A stretch of DNA of 35,365 nucleotides. Source: an uncultured Acidobacteriaceae bacterium. GTDB taxonomy: Bacteria; Acidobacteriota; Terriglobia; Terriglobales; Acidobacteriaceae. Shown here one piece after another: positions 24,591-32,758 of the stretch; within the stretch, counting starts at the first letter, position 1; every line of letters starts with the position of its first letter. The position numbers and the translations under genes are program-made. The stretch covers positions 1 through 35,365 of the forward strand of contig CAIKND010000064.1 in NCBI GenBank assembly GCA_903828675.1. Reading direction: 5' to 3'. The notes below the pieces were generated by a model. The model saw only the letters and a list, made by a program, of their open reading frames with translations. It was not told the DNA's origin and did not search any database.

Positions 24591-25937
24591 GTGACCACTG
24601 TTTATCTAGATAGAACAACAGAGACCAGGCAGAAGATCGAAAGCCGCAATGCGCACATTGGCATAGTTGGAATGGGCTATGTGGGCCTGCCGCTGGCTCT
24701 GCTATTCAGTGAGCAACACTTCAAAGTCACCGGCTTCGACATCGATCCAGAGAAAGTGGAAACCCTGAATAGAAGTGGATCGTACATCGTTCGCATTCCC
24801 GGCACTGAGATCCAGTCGGCCCAAAGGAGCGGCTTTATTGCCACTGCGGATTATGGCCAGATCGCCCAGATGGACGTCGTCATCATCTGCGTGCCAACCC
24901 CGCTGAACGACCACCACGAACCCGACCTGAGTTACATTACCTCCACCGTGAACAGCATTGCGCCGCTCCTCAAGGAAGGACAACTGATCATTCTGGAAAG
25001 CACTACCTACCCTGGCACAACAGAGGAGGTTGTTGTACCACTGCTGGAGCAGGGCAATCCTGGGAGCCTCCGAGTTGCGCGAGACGAAGAGAGCACTGGA
25101 TTCTATGTGGCCTTCTCGCCTGAGCGGGAAGACCCCGGAAACAACACAGTCGAGCGACGTAATATTCCCAAGGTCGTTGGTGGGTGTGGTCCAGTGGCAC
25201 TCAGTCTGGCGTCCGCAGTTTATGCTACCATCTTCAATCGCACCGTTCCCGTTTCGTCACCCGCTGCAGCAGAGATGGTCAAACTTCTTGAGAACATATA
25301 TCGTTGCGTGAACATCGCACTAGTGAATGAACTGAAGCAACTTTGTATGCGCATGGGAATTGACATTTTTGAGATAATTGATGCCGCCAAGACGAAACCT
25401 TTCGGTTTCCAGGCGTTCTATCCAGGACCCGGCCTAGGGGGGCACTGCATTCCTATCGATCCGTTTTACTTGTCTTGGAAGGCCAGGGAGTTTGACTTTC
25501 ATTCACAGTTTATCGAGCTCGCCGGACAGGTCAATCTGGACATGCCCTACTTCGTGGTCGAGAACATCATGAAAGCCATGAGCGAACGTGGTAAAGCGCT
25601 TCATGGCTCAAGAGTCTTGATACTTGGGATGGCGTACAAACGTGACATCGATGATCTCCGCGAATCTCCTTCCCTCACTATTATCGAACTGCTGAAAACA
25701 TATGGAGCCGAGGTAGAATACAACGATCCCTTTTTCCCTTTCATTGGTCGTGGGCGTAAGTACGCACTCAATATGACCAACACGCCCCTAAACCGACTCC
25801 CTGAGTTCGACTGCGTCGTGATTGTAACTGACCACTCAGAGTACGACTACGCCTGGATTGCAGAGAACGCTCAGTTGGTAATCGATACTCGCAATGCCAC
25901 TAAGGGAATCGAGGCCCTCAATATTGTCAGGTGCTGA
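24591..25937 (+). CDS. UDP-N-acetylhexosamine 6-dehydrogenase (WbpA/WecC family)
   Basis: 448 aa, GTG start with AAGGAG (24579-24584) 6 nt upstream. Rossmann motif GIVGMGYVGLPLA near residue 24, ICVPTPL, ESTTYPGTTEEV, FSPEREDPG, LLENIYRCVNIALVNELK and the catalytic Cys286 in GPGLGGHCIPIDPFYL, then LGMAYKRDIDDLRESP. The GGHCIPIDP form places it with UDP-GlcNAc/UDP-ManNAc dehydrogenases rather than UDP-glucose dehydrogenase, which reads GGSCFPKD. It oxidises C6 of a UDP-HexNAc to the uronate in two NAD-dependent steps. With the three genes at 1519-4245 it completes a WbpA/B/D/E-type set for a UDP-diacetamido-uronate, though it lies 20 kb away. Confidence 0.93.
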   Translation: MTTVYLDRTTETRQKIESRNAHIGIVGMGYVGLPLALLFSEQHFKVTGFDIDPEKVETLNRSGSYIVRIPGTEIQSAQRSGFIATADYGQIAQMDVVIICVPTPLNDHHEPDLSYITSTVNSIAPLLKEGQLIILESTTYPGTTEEVVVPLLEQGNPGSLRVARDEESTGFYVAFSPEREDPGNNTVERRNIPKVVGGCGPVALSLASAVYATIFNRTVPVSSPAAAEMVKLLENIYRCVNIALVNELKQLCMRMGIDIFEIIDAAKTKPFGFQAFYPGPGLGGHCIPIDPFYLSWKAREFDFHSQFIELAGQVNLDMPYFVVENIMKAMSERGKALHGSRVLILGMAYKRDIDDLRESPSLTIIELLKTYGAEVEYNDPFFPFIGRGRKYALNMTNTPLNRLPEFDCVVIVTDHSEYDYAWIAENAQLVIDTRNATKGIEALNIVRC

Positions 25938-26040
25938 TCAATCGCCATCACCTCATGTGCTGCTGCTGGGGCGTTTGCCATTTTGCTTTCCGAGATCCGC
26001 ATATGCCTTTGAAATCGAAGCCAATCGCACCATGATCTCC

Positions 26041-26823
26041 CTAAGGGATAGTCAGGCTGATTAGGTTGGAAGGGAAACTCTCCATCCCGGTCTCATCCAT
26101 GCTCCGGACAAAGTAATCGTAGATCCGTTTGCCATTGACCGTGGCATCTGTAAATGTCGTTTCCGTAGTGGGGGAAGGGTTAATCCGTTCGAAGTCAGCG
26201 CTCCCACCAAGTGCACGATAGATGTTATATCCGACGACCGGAATGTCCAAATTCGCGGGCGCAAACCAGTTCAGCTCAACTTGATGTTGAATCCCCGTGC
26301 CACTCAAACTAATCGTCTTCATTGCACCGACGTAAGCGTTGCTTGTGATGACGAGTTGTCCAGTTGATGCGCCTGCTGAGGTCTTTTCGAATTCGATATT
26401 CAGTTCGACGAACTGGCCAGGGTCTATCGTAACCGGGAACGTGGCTCCTGGCATGCTGAAGTCAGCACCCGTCAGCGTTGCAGAAACGACTGTCACTGGA
26501 GCACTGCCTGTGGAAGTCAAGGTCAGAGATTGGGTCGCAGGTACGTTCACATCTACACTGCCAAATGCAATGCTGGCCGTATCGATGCTTAGTGCCGGCT
26601 GGGGTGTTTGGACAACCGACCTCAAGCCGCCGCAACCGAATACGGCGAGGGAAACAACACAGCAGGACACAATGCGTGAGACTGAGCGCAAAAAGCTAGA
26701 CTTACAGATTCGCGCATTGCTCTGAGTGCGACTCGGATGCAATCGCAGTCGGTCACGGCGTCGAAATGCTGGTTGTTTCGAAGCTTCTCGCCCGGAAAGG
26801 GGAAACCCAAGAGAATTCAGCAC
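26041..26823 (-). CDS. Choice-of-anchor-D (ASH-like) lipoprotein with Fn3-like C-terminus
   Basis: Up to 260 aa from GTG 26823, but the true start is probably later. A clear lipoprotein signal (RSVSRIVSCCVVSLAVFGC) begins at residue 45. A TTG at 26691 would place the lipobox Cys at position 20, though no ribosome site supports it. After the lipobox come an ASH/choice-of-anchor-D domain (LSIDTASIAFGSVDVNVPAT..., ADFSMPGATFPVTIDPG, GQLVITSNA, ISLSGTG) and a fibronectin-III-like domain (VELNWFAPANLDIPVVGYNIYR... YDYFVRSMDETG). Such proteins are abundant in Acidobacteriota and are probably surface or adhesive proteins attached to a membrane. It faces the dehydrogenase gene, convergent with about 100 nt between. 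Confidence 0.8.
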   Translation of the reverse strand: MLNSLGFPLSGREASKQPAFRRRDRLRLHPSRTQSNARICKSSFLRSVSRIVSCCVVSLAVFGCGGLRSVVQTPQPALSIDTASIAFGSVDVNVPATQSLTLTSTGSAPVTVVSATLTGADFSMPGATFPVTIDPGQFVELNIEFEKTSAGASTGQLVITSNAYVGAMKTISLSGTGIQHQVELNWFAPANLDIPVVGYNIYRALGGSADFERINPSPTTETTFTDATVNGKRIYDYFVRSMDETGMESFPSNLISLTIP

Positions 26824-27451
26824 GGAATTCTACCTCTTTGAGTTGCCTAATCACCGCATTTTGATAGGCGCTCTGATTGGCATCTTCAGCTTCGGCTCTC
26901 GCTATTCTTTTGGCACCGGCATTACAGTTTGATTCCAATCAGACAATAGAATAGCCGAACGCTTTGAAAAAAAGAAGAACCGGGAATGCCGCGAACGCGA
27001 ACCTCGTTAGTCTGCCAATTCAGAGCTTGGGAAGAGCACATCTCCAGACCCGCAAAGATCCAATATCCGTAGGCTTGGCCAGGTCTTTTGGGGGCTTTCG
27101 ATGTCCGATTCTGAACTGCCGGGAGCCGAGGAAGCTACATACACTAATGCAACTATTTGCATACTGTCGCAAATGGAATTCACCTTGACAACGTGAACCT
27201 GTGCATCTGATTCTATGGTGTACTGCGGTGTCCGAATTCGGAGATCATATTGAGCATATCCGCTCTCGACCGCGAAAATCGAAGCGTTTGCAACAGGTCG
27301 CAAAATGATTCAGGCTTGACTAGATCGGGCCTTGGGCTACGCTGTAAGCACTTGGGCGGGGGCTCCATCATTCGTCTGCTGGAACTCGGAGTCTTGCGCA
27401 ATCCCAGAGAGACACTTTCGAAGCTGCCAGAGAGAATTGAAAAGAGAGCGT
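26824..27451. other. 628-bp divergent intergenic region
   Basis: Lies between the lipoprotein gene (minus) and the PilZ gene (plus), so promoters for both should be here. It holds the nested inverted repeat at 26901-26955. TGGCAC at 26911-26916 resembles the -24 half of a sigma-54 site, but the -12 half reads TTAC instead of TTGC. No gene is convincing; short open frames on the minus strand show no family motif. Confidence 0.45.
26901..26955. repeat. Nested inverted repeats in the lipoprotein-PilZ intergenic region
   Basis: Outer arms GCTATTCT (26901-26908) and AGAATAGC (26948-26955) enclose inner arms TGATT (26930-26934) and AATCA (26937-26941). Possible regulator site or RNA structure. Short arms, so chance is possible. 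Confidence 0.3.
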
Positions 27452-27796
27452 ATGGCTCGAACCTCGCAATCGGGAGACGATCGCCGGGAAGTGAAACGCT
27501 TTGCAATAAGCGCACCGGTGACTGTGATCTGCGGAGACCGGGGGGGAGCTGCCTACACCAGGGATTTGAGTAATCGAGGAGTGTACTTCTATCTTGCCTT
27601 GGCCGACAATGTTCTCATCGGCGGCGTATGTCATTTGTCGATTGAATTGCCCCCAGAAACCACCCTTTCAAGCTGGTGCTTAATCCGGTGCTTGGCGCGC
27701 GTGGTCCGCACTGACCATGTCTCTGCGGAAATTACTGGCATTGGCGCAGAGTTTCTCGAATATTCAATTCAGAAGAACGGGAAGCCATTCGCTTAG
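27452..27796 (+). CDS. PilZ-domain protein, probable c-di-GMP receptor
   Basis: 114 aa from ATG 27452; a longer in-frame start gives a leader with no similarity. Both PilZ signature motifs are intact: RxxxR (Arg12-Arg16, RREVKR) and DxSxxG (Asp38-Gly43, RDLSNRGVYF). A six-stranded barrel follows (CHLSIELP, CLIRCLARVVRTD, TGIGAEFLEY). Single-domain PilZ proteins bind c-di-GMP and pass the signal to partner proteins, often those controlling EPS or motility. The gene ends tail-to-tail with the minus-strand gene, sharing 4 nt (27793-27796). A role in c-di-GMP control of this EPS locus is likely from location but not shown. Confidence 0.85.
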   Translation: MARTSQSGDDRREVKRFAISAPVTVICGDRGGAAYTRDLSNRGVYFYLALADNVLIGGVCHLSIELPPETTLSSWCLIRCLARVVRTDHVSAEITGIGAEFLEYSIQKNGKPFA

Positions 27797-28272
27797 AGTT
27801 TGCGTATTCCAAGTACCCGATAGTCAGCCAGCCAACTCTTCATCACATAAACAAGCTTGTTGTTACTTTCGGGATCGGTCGGCAGCAGGAAGAATCCTGG
27901 GTCGACCAGATAGTGAATTGAGTTATGGACGATTCCCTCCAGAACTTCGTCGTCGAAGAATTGGAGCCGAACCCATATTCCATGAACGATTGGCGCCCGC
28001 GAATGAAAATTCAGATCCTTGTGTTGCGAGTCCCCTTCGAAGCTCTTTACATAGAAAACAGCTTTGATGTCAGTTGTTGAAATCTCCTGCATGATCCCCG
28101 ATTCGAGATCCCGAATCCAGAAGCTCTCAGGCGAACTTTGCGGCGCGTCCCGAAGCAACGCCTCCACTGTGTCTCCAGGAGGGAATTCCATGTACCCTTT
28201 GATCGTTCTGGTTCCGAGTTTCATCACGACCTTTTGCGATCGCGGGGAATTGCCGCCGACTGGCGCGGTCAT
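27793..28272 (-). CDS. Conserved hypothetical protein coupled to the sigma-54 response regulator
   Basis: 159 aa from the ATG at 28272, which overlaps the stop of the upstream regulator gene (ATGA at 28269-28272). A longer in-frame start at 28395 would overlap that gene by 127 nt and is unlikely. The sequence shows two similar beta-rich halves: MKLGTRTIKGYMEF with ESFWIRDLESGIMQEISTTDIKAVFYVKSFEGD, and VRLQFFDDEVLEGIVHNS with PGFFLLPTDPESNNKLVYVMKSWLADYRVLGI. This looks like a duplicated Sm- or PilZ-like barrel. I recognise it as a type often found in Acidobacteriota (DUF6982-like) but cannot name a function. Translational coupling points to a joint role with the regulator. Confidence 0.78.
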   Translation of the reverse strand: MTAPVGGNSPRSQKVVMKLGTRTIKGYMEFPPGDTVEALLRDAPQSSPESFWIRDLESGIMQEISTTDIKAVFYVKSFEGDSQHKDLNFHSRAPIVHGIWVRLQFFDDEVLEGIVHNSIHYLVDPGFFLLPTDPESNNKLVYVMKSWLADYRVLGIRKL

Positions 28273-29711
28273 GCCCTTTGCGTCAGCCCCAGGCTGAACT
28301 GCCTCCGCGGCGGAACCAGATTGTACTGCTTGATCTTGTACAAGAGAGCTTTGTAGCTTATCTGCAGATCGACTGCTGCCACTCTGCGGTTCCATCCTGT
28401 AGCCTCCAAAGCTTGTGCGATTGCAGTAGATTCAGCGTCGCCCTTCAAATTCCGCACGAGAGATTTTAGACCTCTCCCGCCTGCTGCGTCTTCAACATCT
28501 GACACATAGGGTCCCACGAGTTGCGCGGGACCCAAGTCATCCATGACCGCCCGTTCGTCGCCCATAACAAAGTAGCGTTTGATCATATTCTCTAATTCCC
28601 GAAGATTCCCGGGCCAGGAATGATTGACCAGTGCCTGCATTAGCGCGGGCGAAATGGGCATCGGTTCGCGTTCGTATTTCGCTGCCACCTTGCGCATGAA
28701 GTGATGTGAAAGAATCGGAATCTCTTCAATGCGCTCGCGCAGTGGCGGCATCTTCAATGTAAAGCCGTTCAGGCGGTAATAGAGATCCTCACGAAATGCC
28801 TTTTGCGCGATAGCTGCTTTGATGTCGATATTTGTTGCCGCAATGACGCGTACGTCCACTCTGACTATTGACCGGCCGCCAAGGCGGGCGAAGGTTCCAT
28901 CCTGCAAGACCTGTAAGAGTTTTGCTTGCAAAGTCGCCGGCATTTCGCCAATCTCGTCCAGGAAAATCGTCCCTTTGTTGCACACCTCGAACTTGCCTGG
29001 CTTGGATTTGACTGCCCCGGTAAAGGCGCCTTGCTCATAGCCAAAGAGCTCGCTCTCTAGTAGATCTGCGGGCATTGCCGCACAATTCACCTTAAGAAAG
29101 GTGCACTTGCCGCGCGGTGACAACTCGTGGATGAGCTTAGTTGCGACTTCTTTGCCGGTGCCGCTTTCCCCGAGAATAAGTACGGGGATGTCTGTGCGAG
29201 CCAAGAGCCTGCATTGCGACTCAATCTCACGCATACGCTTGCTGAAAATCACAAAAGATGTCTCTTCATCAATGCGGATTTCCTTGAAGTCATCTTCCTT
29301 GCGGCCCCGGCCCGTACCCGGTTCTTTGAGATGTTGTTGCACCGCAAGGTCGATATCTCGCTTGCTCACGGGTTTCAGAATCACGTCTGCGGCCCCGTTC
29401 CGCGTTGCCTCCACGACCTCTCGCAACTCCACTGAGCAGGCAAGCACCACGATTGGAAGCGCTGGCAATGAAGCATGGATTTTCGCCACAAGACCTAGCG
29501 CGTTCTCCTTGGTATCGTCCTCGGCCGTGTTCCAGTCCATCAGGAGCATTTCAGGTGGCGGGGATATCTTCAGCCAGTTCAGAAGCTCATTAGCCTGGGA
29601 AAACAGCTTAACGTCGAAGCGGTCATCAAGGATACGCTGCACATAGTGCAGGATCACTGGTTCGGCATCGAGTACCGCTATTTGAGGGCCCAATTTCATC
29701 TGACGCATCAT
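28269..29711 (-). CDS. Sigma-54-dependent response regulator (PrsR-like, EPS/exosortase type)
   Basis: 480 aa. Start set at ATG 29711 because AAGGAG (29717-29722, minus strand) lies 5 nt upstream; an in-frame start at 29753 lacks a ribosome site. Domains: receiver 1-125 (phospho-acceptor Asp59 in LLMDWN, Lys113 in ILKPVS); AAA+ domain with Walker A GESGTGKE (181-188), GAFTGA loop and Walker B TIFLDEIGEM; C-terminal Fis-type helix-turn-helix (ALEATGWNRRVAAVDLQISYKALLYKIKQY). GAFTGA means contact with RpoN. The receiver is divergent: the conserved Thr after beta-4 is Ala (VVLACS) and only one acidic residue (Asp15) sits in the metal pocket. Family members (PrsR) regulate exosortase/EPS genes with the kinase PrsK, not present here. 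Confidence 0.92.
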   Translation of the reverse strand: MMRQMKLGPQIAVLDAEPVILHYVQRILDDRFDVKLFSQANELLNWLKISPPPEMLLMDWNTAEDDTKENALGLVAKIHASLPALPIVVLACSVELREVVEATRNGAADVILKPVSKRDIDLAVQQHLKEPGTGRGRKEDDFKEIRIDEETSFVIFSKRMREIESQCRLLARTDIPVLILGESGTGKEVATKLIHELSPRGKCTFLKVNCAAMPADLLESELFGYEQGAFTGAVKSKPGKFEVCNKGTIFLDEIGEMPATLQAKLLQVLQDGTFARLGGRSIVRVDVRVIAATNIDIKAAIAQKAFREDLYYRLNGFTLKMPPLRERIEEIPILSHHFMRKVAAKYEREPMPISPALMQALVNHSWPGNLRELENMIKRYFVMGDERAVMDDLGPAQLVGPYVSDVEDAAGGRGLKSLVRNLKGDAESTAIAQALEATGWNRRVAAVDLQISYKALLYKIKQYNLVPPRRQFSLGLTQRA

Positions 29712-30160
29712 GGGAACTCCTTGGCAGTAGTTTCTACCTGGCCCATTCCACACTTATCAATGCGCTCCGCTCTAAATGCCATCCCTCGCAATTGACAAAA
29801 CCTGTAACAAACTCGCTGACTTGACCCACCGTAGTGATCGACAGTTGATCCCTGAGATCTCCGCCGAAACGGAAATCACCTTCCACAGAGTTGGGGGGAT
29901 TCACTCAGGAGAAGACGATGAACGTAGTCGAAACTTGGGAACCATATTAGCACTAAAAGTTGCAAAGAATTCCCCTTTGTGCAAAAAATTACGCACTTTT
30001 CACTGTAACGTCTCCACTACCACTGGTTAGTGCTCAGCATTACCGCTAACACGCACAATTTATTACTAGTTAGCAACATTAATAGTTACGAACGTAGTAC
30101 CGCTTCTGAGCCAAAAGTTGTACTCAAAACAGTCAACCACGTTCCAAATTAGGAGAGAGA
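29712..30160. other. 449-bp divergent regulatory region between the two sigma-54 activator genes
   Basis: It becomes AT-rich from about 29940 onward. GAACGTAGT occurs twice, at 29920-29928 and 30090-30098, 170 bp apart. Related words AAAAGTTG recur near 29954 and 30112. GG/GC pairs with 10-nt spacing exist (for example 30025/30037) but match the -24/-12 consensus poorly. It must contain the promoters of both regulators. Confidence 0.5.
29717..29722 (-). promoter_or_regulatory. Ribosome binding site fixing the response regulator start
   Basis: AAGGAG on the minus strand, 5 nt before ATG 29711. It decides the start in favour of MMRQMKLG over the upstream ATG at 29753. Confidence 0.75.
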
Positions 30161-31216
30161 ATGGTGCCGGTACGCACAATTGAGCCCTTGGACGTGAGCA
30201 ATTTGCCCCCGATGAATGTGATTTTCGGCGAGTCGCCCATTATGGCTTTGGCTCGAGAAAAGCTGGAACGGGTTGCGGAGACTGATGTCCCAGTCCTTGT
30301 GCAGGGCGAGTGCGGAACGGGCAAAGAAATATTGGCCGAACTTCTGCATGCACACTCGCACCGCTTGAAGGGGGCGTGGGTCAAAGTCGTGTGCGCTGCA
30401 ATTCCGCAGTCCTTGATCGAGTCCGAGCTATTTGGCTATGAAAAGGGGGCATTCACCGGAGCATATGCCACCAAGCGCGGCCGCGCGGAACAAGCTCATT
30501 TGGGCACCCTGTTCCTGGATGAGATTGGCAGCCTGGATTTGTCTTCGCAGGCCAAGTTGCTGCAACTACTTCAAGACGGCATCTTCACGCGTGTCGGCGG
30601 ACAAGTCCCGAGGAAGATTGATTCCCGGCTTATAAGCACGGCCAGCGGAGATCTGAAGCAACAAACCGATAATGGTGAATTCAGGCTGGACCTCTTCTAT
30701 CGCATCAACGCAGTGACAATCGAATTGCCGCCTTTGCGTCAACGGGTAGTGGATCTACCGATTCTGATTGACTACTTTCTCGATCTGTATTCGCGGACAT
30801 TTCGTCGCAACCCTGTACCCCTTTCGCGTGACATAACACGCTTGATGCAGAGATATGAGTGGCCAGGAAACATCCGCCAATTGGAGAACATGATTCGCAG
30901 CTTCATCCTGATAGGAAATGAAGACACGCTGATTGCGGATTTGATTCCCTCCGCTCCCACAAGCCTCACTGCCGAAATTGACCTCACAAAACCCATCTCG
31001 TTGAAAGAGATAACCAAGGGCGCCACTCAGGATCTGGAGCAGCAGATCATCCTCAAGGTGCTTCAAGCGAATGGCTGGAACCGCCGGAAGACGGCCAATT
31101 GGCTCGATATAAGTTACAGATCGCTGCTCTACAAACTCCAGGAAGCGCAAATCAGCCGCGCTCCTGCAAGATTGCAGACAACAAGAACTTCGGCAACCAA
31201 CTACATCCTCTCGTAG
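30161..31216 (+). CDS. Sigma-54 enhancer-binding protein lacking a receiver domain
   Basis: 351 aa, ATG with AGGAGAG (30151-30157) just upstream. After only about 20 residues the AAA+ domain begins (NVIFGESPIMALAREKLERVAETD). Walker A is GECGTGKE (49-56), GAFTGA is intact at 96-101, Walker B is LGTLFLDEIGSLD, and the arginine-rich FRLDLFYRINAVTIELPPLRQR follows. The C-terminal Fis-type helix-turn-helix is ILKVLQANGWNRRKTANWLDISYRSLLYKLQE. With no sensory domain its activity would be set by expression level or a partner protein, as in PspF- or HrpR-type activators. It is divergent from the PrsR-like gene and upstream of the UDP-glucose dehydrogenase. Confidence 0.92.
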   Translation: MVPVRTIEPLDVSNLPPMNVIFGESPIMALAREKLERVAETDVPVLVQGECGTGKEILAELLHAHSHRLKGAWVKVVCAAIPQSLIESELFGYEKGAFTGAYATKRGRAEQAHLGTLFLDEIGSLDLSSQAKLLQLLQDGIFTRVGGQVPRKIDSRLISTASGDLKQQTDNGEFRLDLFYRINAVTIELPPLRQRVVDLPILIDYFLDLYSRTFRRNPVPLSRDITRLMQRYEWPGNIRQLENMIRSFILIGNEDTLIADLIPSAPTSLTAEIDLTKPISLKEITKGATQDLEQQIILKVLQANGWNRRKTANWLDISYRSLLYKLQEAQISRAPARLQTTRTSATNYILS

Positions 31217-31342
31217 GTATAGGGCTGAACTACTCCCCCATGTCAACAATGCTCATGCTTACGCGATCTAATTCACGAGAGGTTCGGAGTTCAGCTTGTC
31301 AGAAACCCTCGAAGTAAGTCGGAAAGGAGAAGGCACCAGCCC

Positions 31343-32758
31343 ATGACCAATCCAGTTTCAATATGTGTGATAGGGTCCGGATACGTGGGACTTGTCGCTG
31401 CGGTTTGCTTTGCCGAAATCGGGCACCGAGTCGTCTGCGTCGACAATGACGAAGCAAGGGTGAGAAATCTATGTGAGGGTCGGGTACCTATTTTCGAAGA
31501 CCACCTTCCTGAATTGCTTGCAAGACACCTCAAGCGGAGAGTTGAATTCACCACGGACCTGGGGCAAGCGGTAAAAGGGACTGAAGCTATATTCATCGCT
31601 GTTGGCACACCGCAGGGAGATACCGGCGCTGCCGACCTGTCTTATGTTGAAGCGGTCGTCTCTGAGATTGCACTCTCCATCAGCAATTACAAAGTCATTG
31701 TGGAAAAGAGCACGGTGCCAGTCTACACAAATGATTGGATTCGGCGCGTGTTGCGGCGACATGGAGTTGACCCACTAAGCTTCGATGTGGTTTCCAACCC
31801 GGAGTTCCTCCGCGAAGGCACGGCCGTTGTGGACTTTCTTCATCCGGACCGCATTGTGATTGGCGCCAGCAATGAACGCTCCGCCAATCTGATGCGGCGC
31901 ATTTACGAACCGCTTACCCGGGGCAGTTATTACACGCAGCCTGATGCCTTGCCGGGCCCGTGCAGCACTTTCAATCCGGCTCGGCTACTGGTGACCTCCA
32001 CGCAGAGTTCGGAGATCATCAAGCACGCATCCAACGCCTTTCTTGCTCTGAAGATCTCATTCATTAATGCGGTCGCCAACTTAGCTGAGGCAGTGGGCGC
32101 AGACATTGTGGATATCGCCACTGGCATGGGCATGGACAGTCGAATCGGCCCAGGATTTCTCAAGGCTGGCCTGGGCTATGGCGGGTCCTGCTTTCCCAAG
32201 GACGTAGCCGCCTTCCATTGGGTTGCGCAGCAGCAAGGCATGGATTTTCAACTCCTCAAGGAGATCCGCAGGATAAACGAAGCGCAAAAGGATGTGTTCT
32301 TCAACAAAGTGCTTTCAGCGCTGTGGACACTGAGGGGCAAGCGCCTAACCGCATTAGGCCTATCCTTCAAAGGCAATACCGACGATATTCGAGAGTCTCC
32401 TGCCATCGACATCATCAAAAGGCTATTGGAGGCTGGATCCGCGGTTACCGTATATGATCCTGCGGCCATGGAACGCGCACGAGAAGTGTTGCCGGCCTCG
32501 AACAAACTCCGCTATGCCGGAGACATTTACGAAGCGTCCAATGACGCAGATGCTGTATTGATTCTGACCGATTGGAAGGAGTTTGCAGAGATCGACCTTG
32601 CACGCCTAAACTTGGTGGTTAGGTTCCCGATCGTGATTGACGGACGGAATCTATACAATCCACAGAAGATGCTCAGACATGGCTTCACCTATGTCAGCGT
32701 TGGCAGACCGGCTAGTTACCAGTCAGTGGAGAGCAAGCCACGCGAGGCAGTATTGTAA
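31343..32758 (+). CDS. ugd: UDP-glucose 6-dehydrogenase
   Basis: 471 aa, ATG preceded by AAAGGAGAAGG. Rossmann motif ICVIGSGYVGLVAAVCFAE, then IFIAVGTPQ, EKSTVPVYTND, SNPEFLREGTAVVDFLHPDR, SSEIIKHASNAFLALKISFINAVANL and catalytic Cys283 in GYGGSCFPKDV, followed by GLSFKGNTDDIRESPAIDII. All match UDP-glucose dehydrogenase, which converts UDP-Glc to UDP-GlcA with two NAD. Its stop overlaps the next ATG by one base (TAATG at 32756-32760). The pairing with UDP-glucuronate decarboxylase predicts UDP-GlcA and UDP-xylose as products. A short insertion (QPDALPGPCSTFNPARL) precedes the central helix. Confidence 0.95.
   Translation: MTNPVSICVIGSGYVGLVAAVCFAEIGHRVVCVDNDEARVRNLCEGRVPIFEDHLPELLARHLKRRVEFTTDLGQAVKGTEAIFIAVGTPQGDTGAADLSYVEAVVSEIALSISNYKVIVEKSTVPVYTNDWIRRVLRRHGVDPLSFDVVSNPEFLREGTAVVDFLHPDRIVIGASNERSANLMRRIYEPLTRGSYYTQPDALPGPCSTFNPARLLVTSTQSSEIIKHASNAFLALKISFINAVANLAEAVGADIVDIATGMGMDSRIGPGFLKAGLGYGGSCFPKDVAAFHWVAQQQGMDFQLLKEIRRINEAQKDVFFNKVLSALWTLRGKRLTALGLSFKGNTDDIRESPAIDIIKRLLEAGSAVTVYDPAAMERAREVLPASNKLRYAGDIYEASNDADAVLILTDWKEFAEIDLARLNLVVRFPIVIDGRNLYNPQKMLRHGFTYVSVGRPASYQSVESKPREAVL

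Noticed and set aside
26911..26926. Sigma-54-like promoter TGGCAC-N5-TTAC upstream of the PilZ gene
   Set aside because: The -12 element has AC in place of the near-invariant GC, and it is over 500 nt from the start codon.
26753..26938. 61-codon minus-strand frame with an Ala/Glu-rich helical stretch
   Set aside because: Overlaps the 5' end of the lipoprotein frame and has no start context; likely chance, though it could be a remnant.
27007..27303. 98-codon open frame on the minus strand in the 628-bp intergenic region
   Set aside because: No ribosome site, no recognisable domain and no coupling to a neighbour; kept out of the gene list.
29101..29646. 181-codon open frame on the plus strand
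   Set aside because: Antisense to the receiver and AAA+ part of the response regulator gene; Ser/Arg-rich shadow.
30024..30039. GG-N10-GC pair upstream of the receiver-less activator
   Set aside because: Only the TGG and GCA cores match; the other consensus bases differ. Such spacing is expected by chance in this much sequence.
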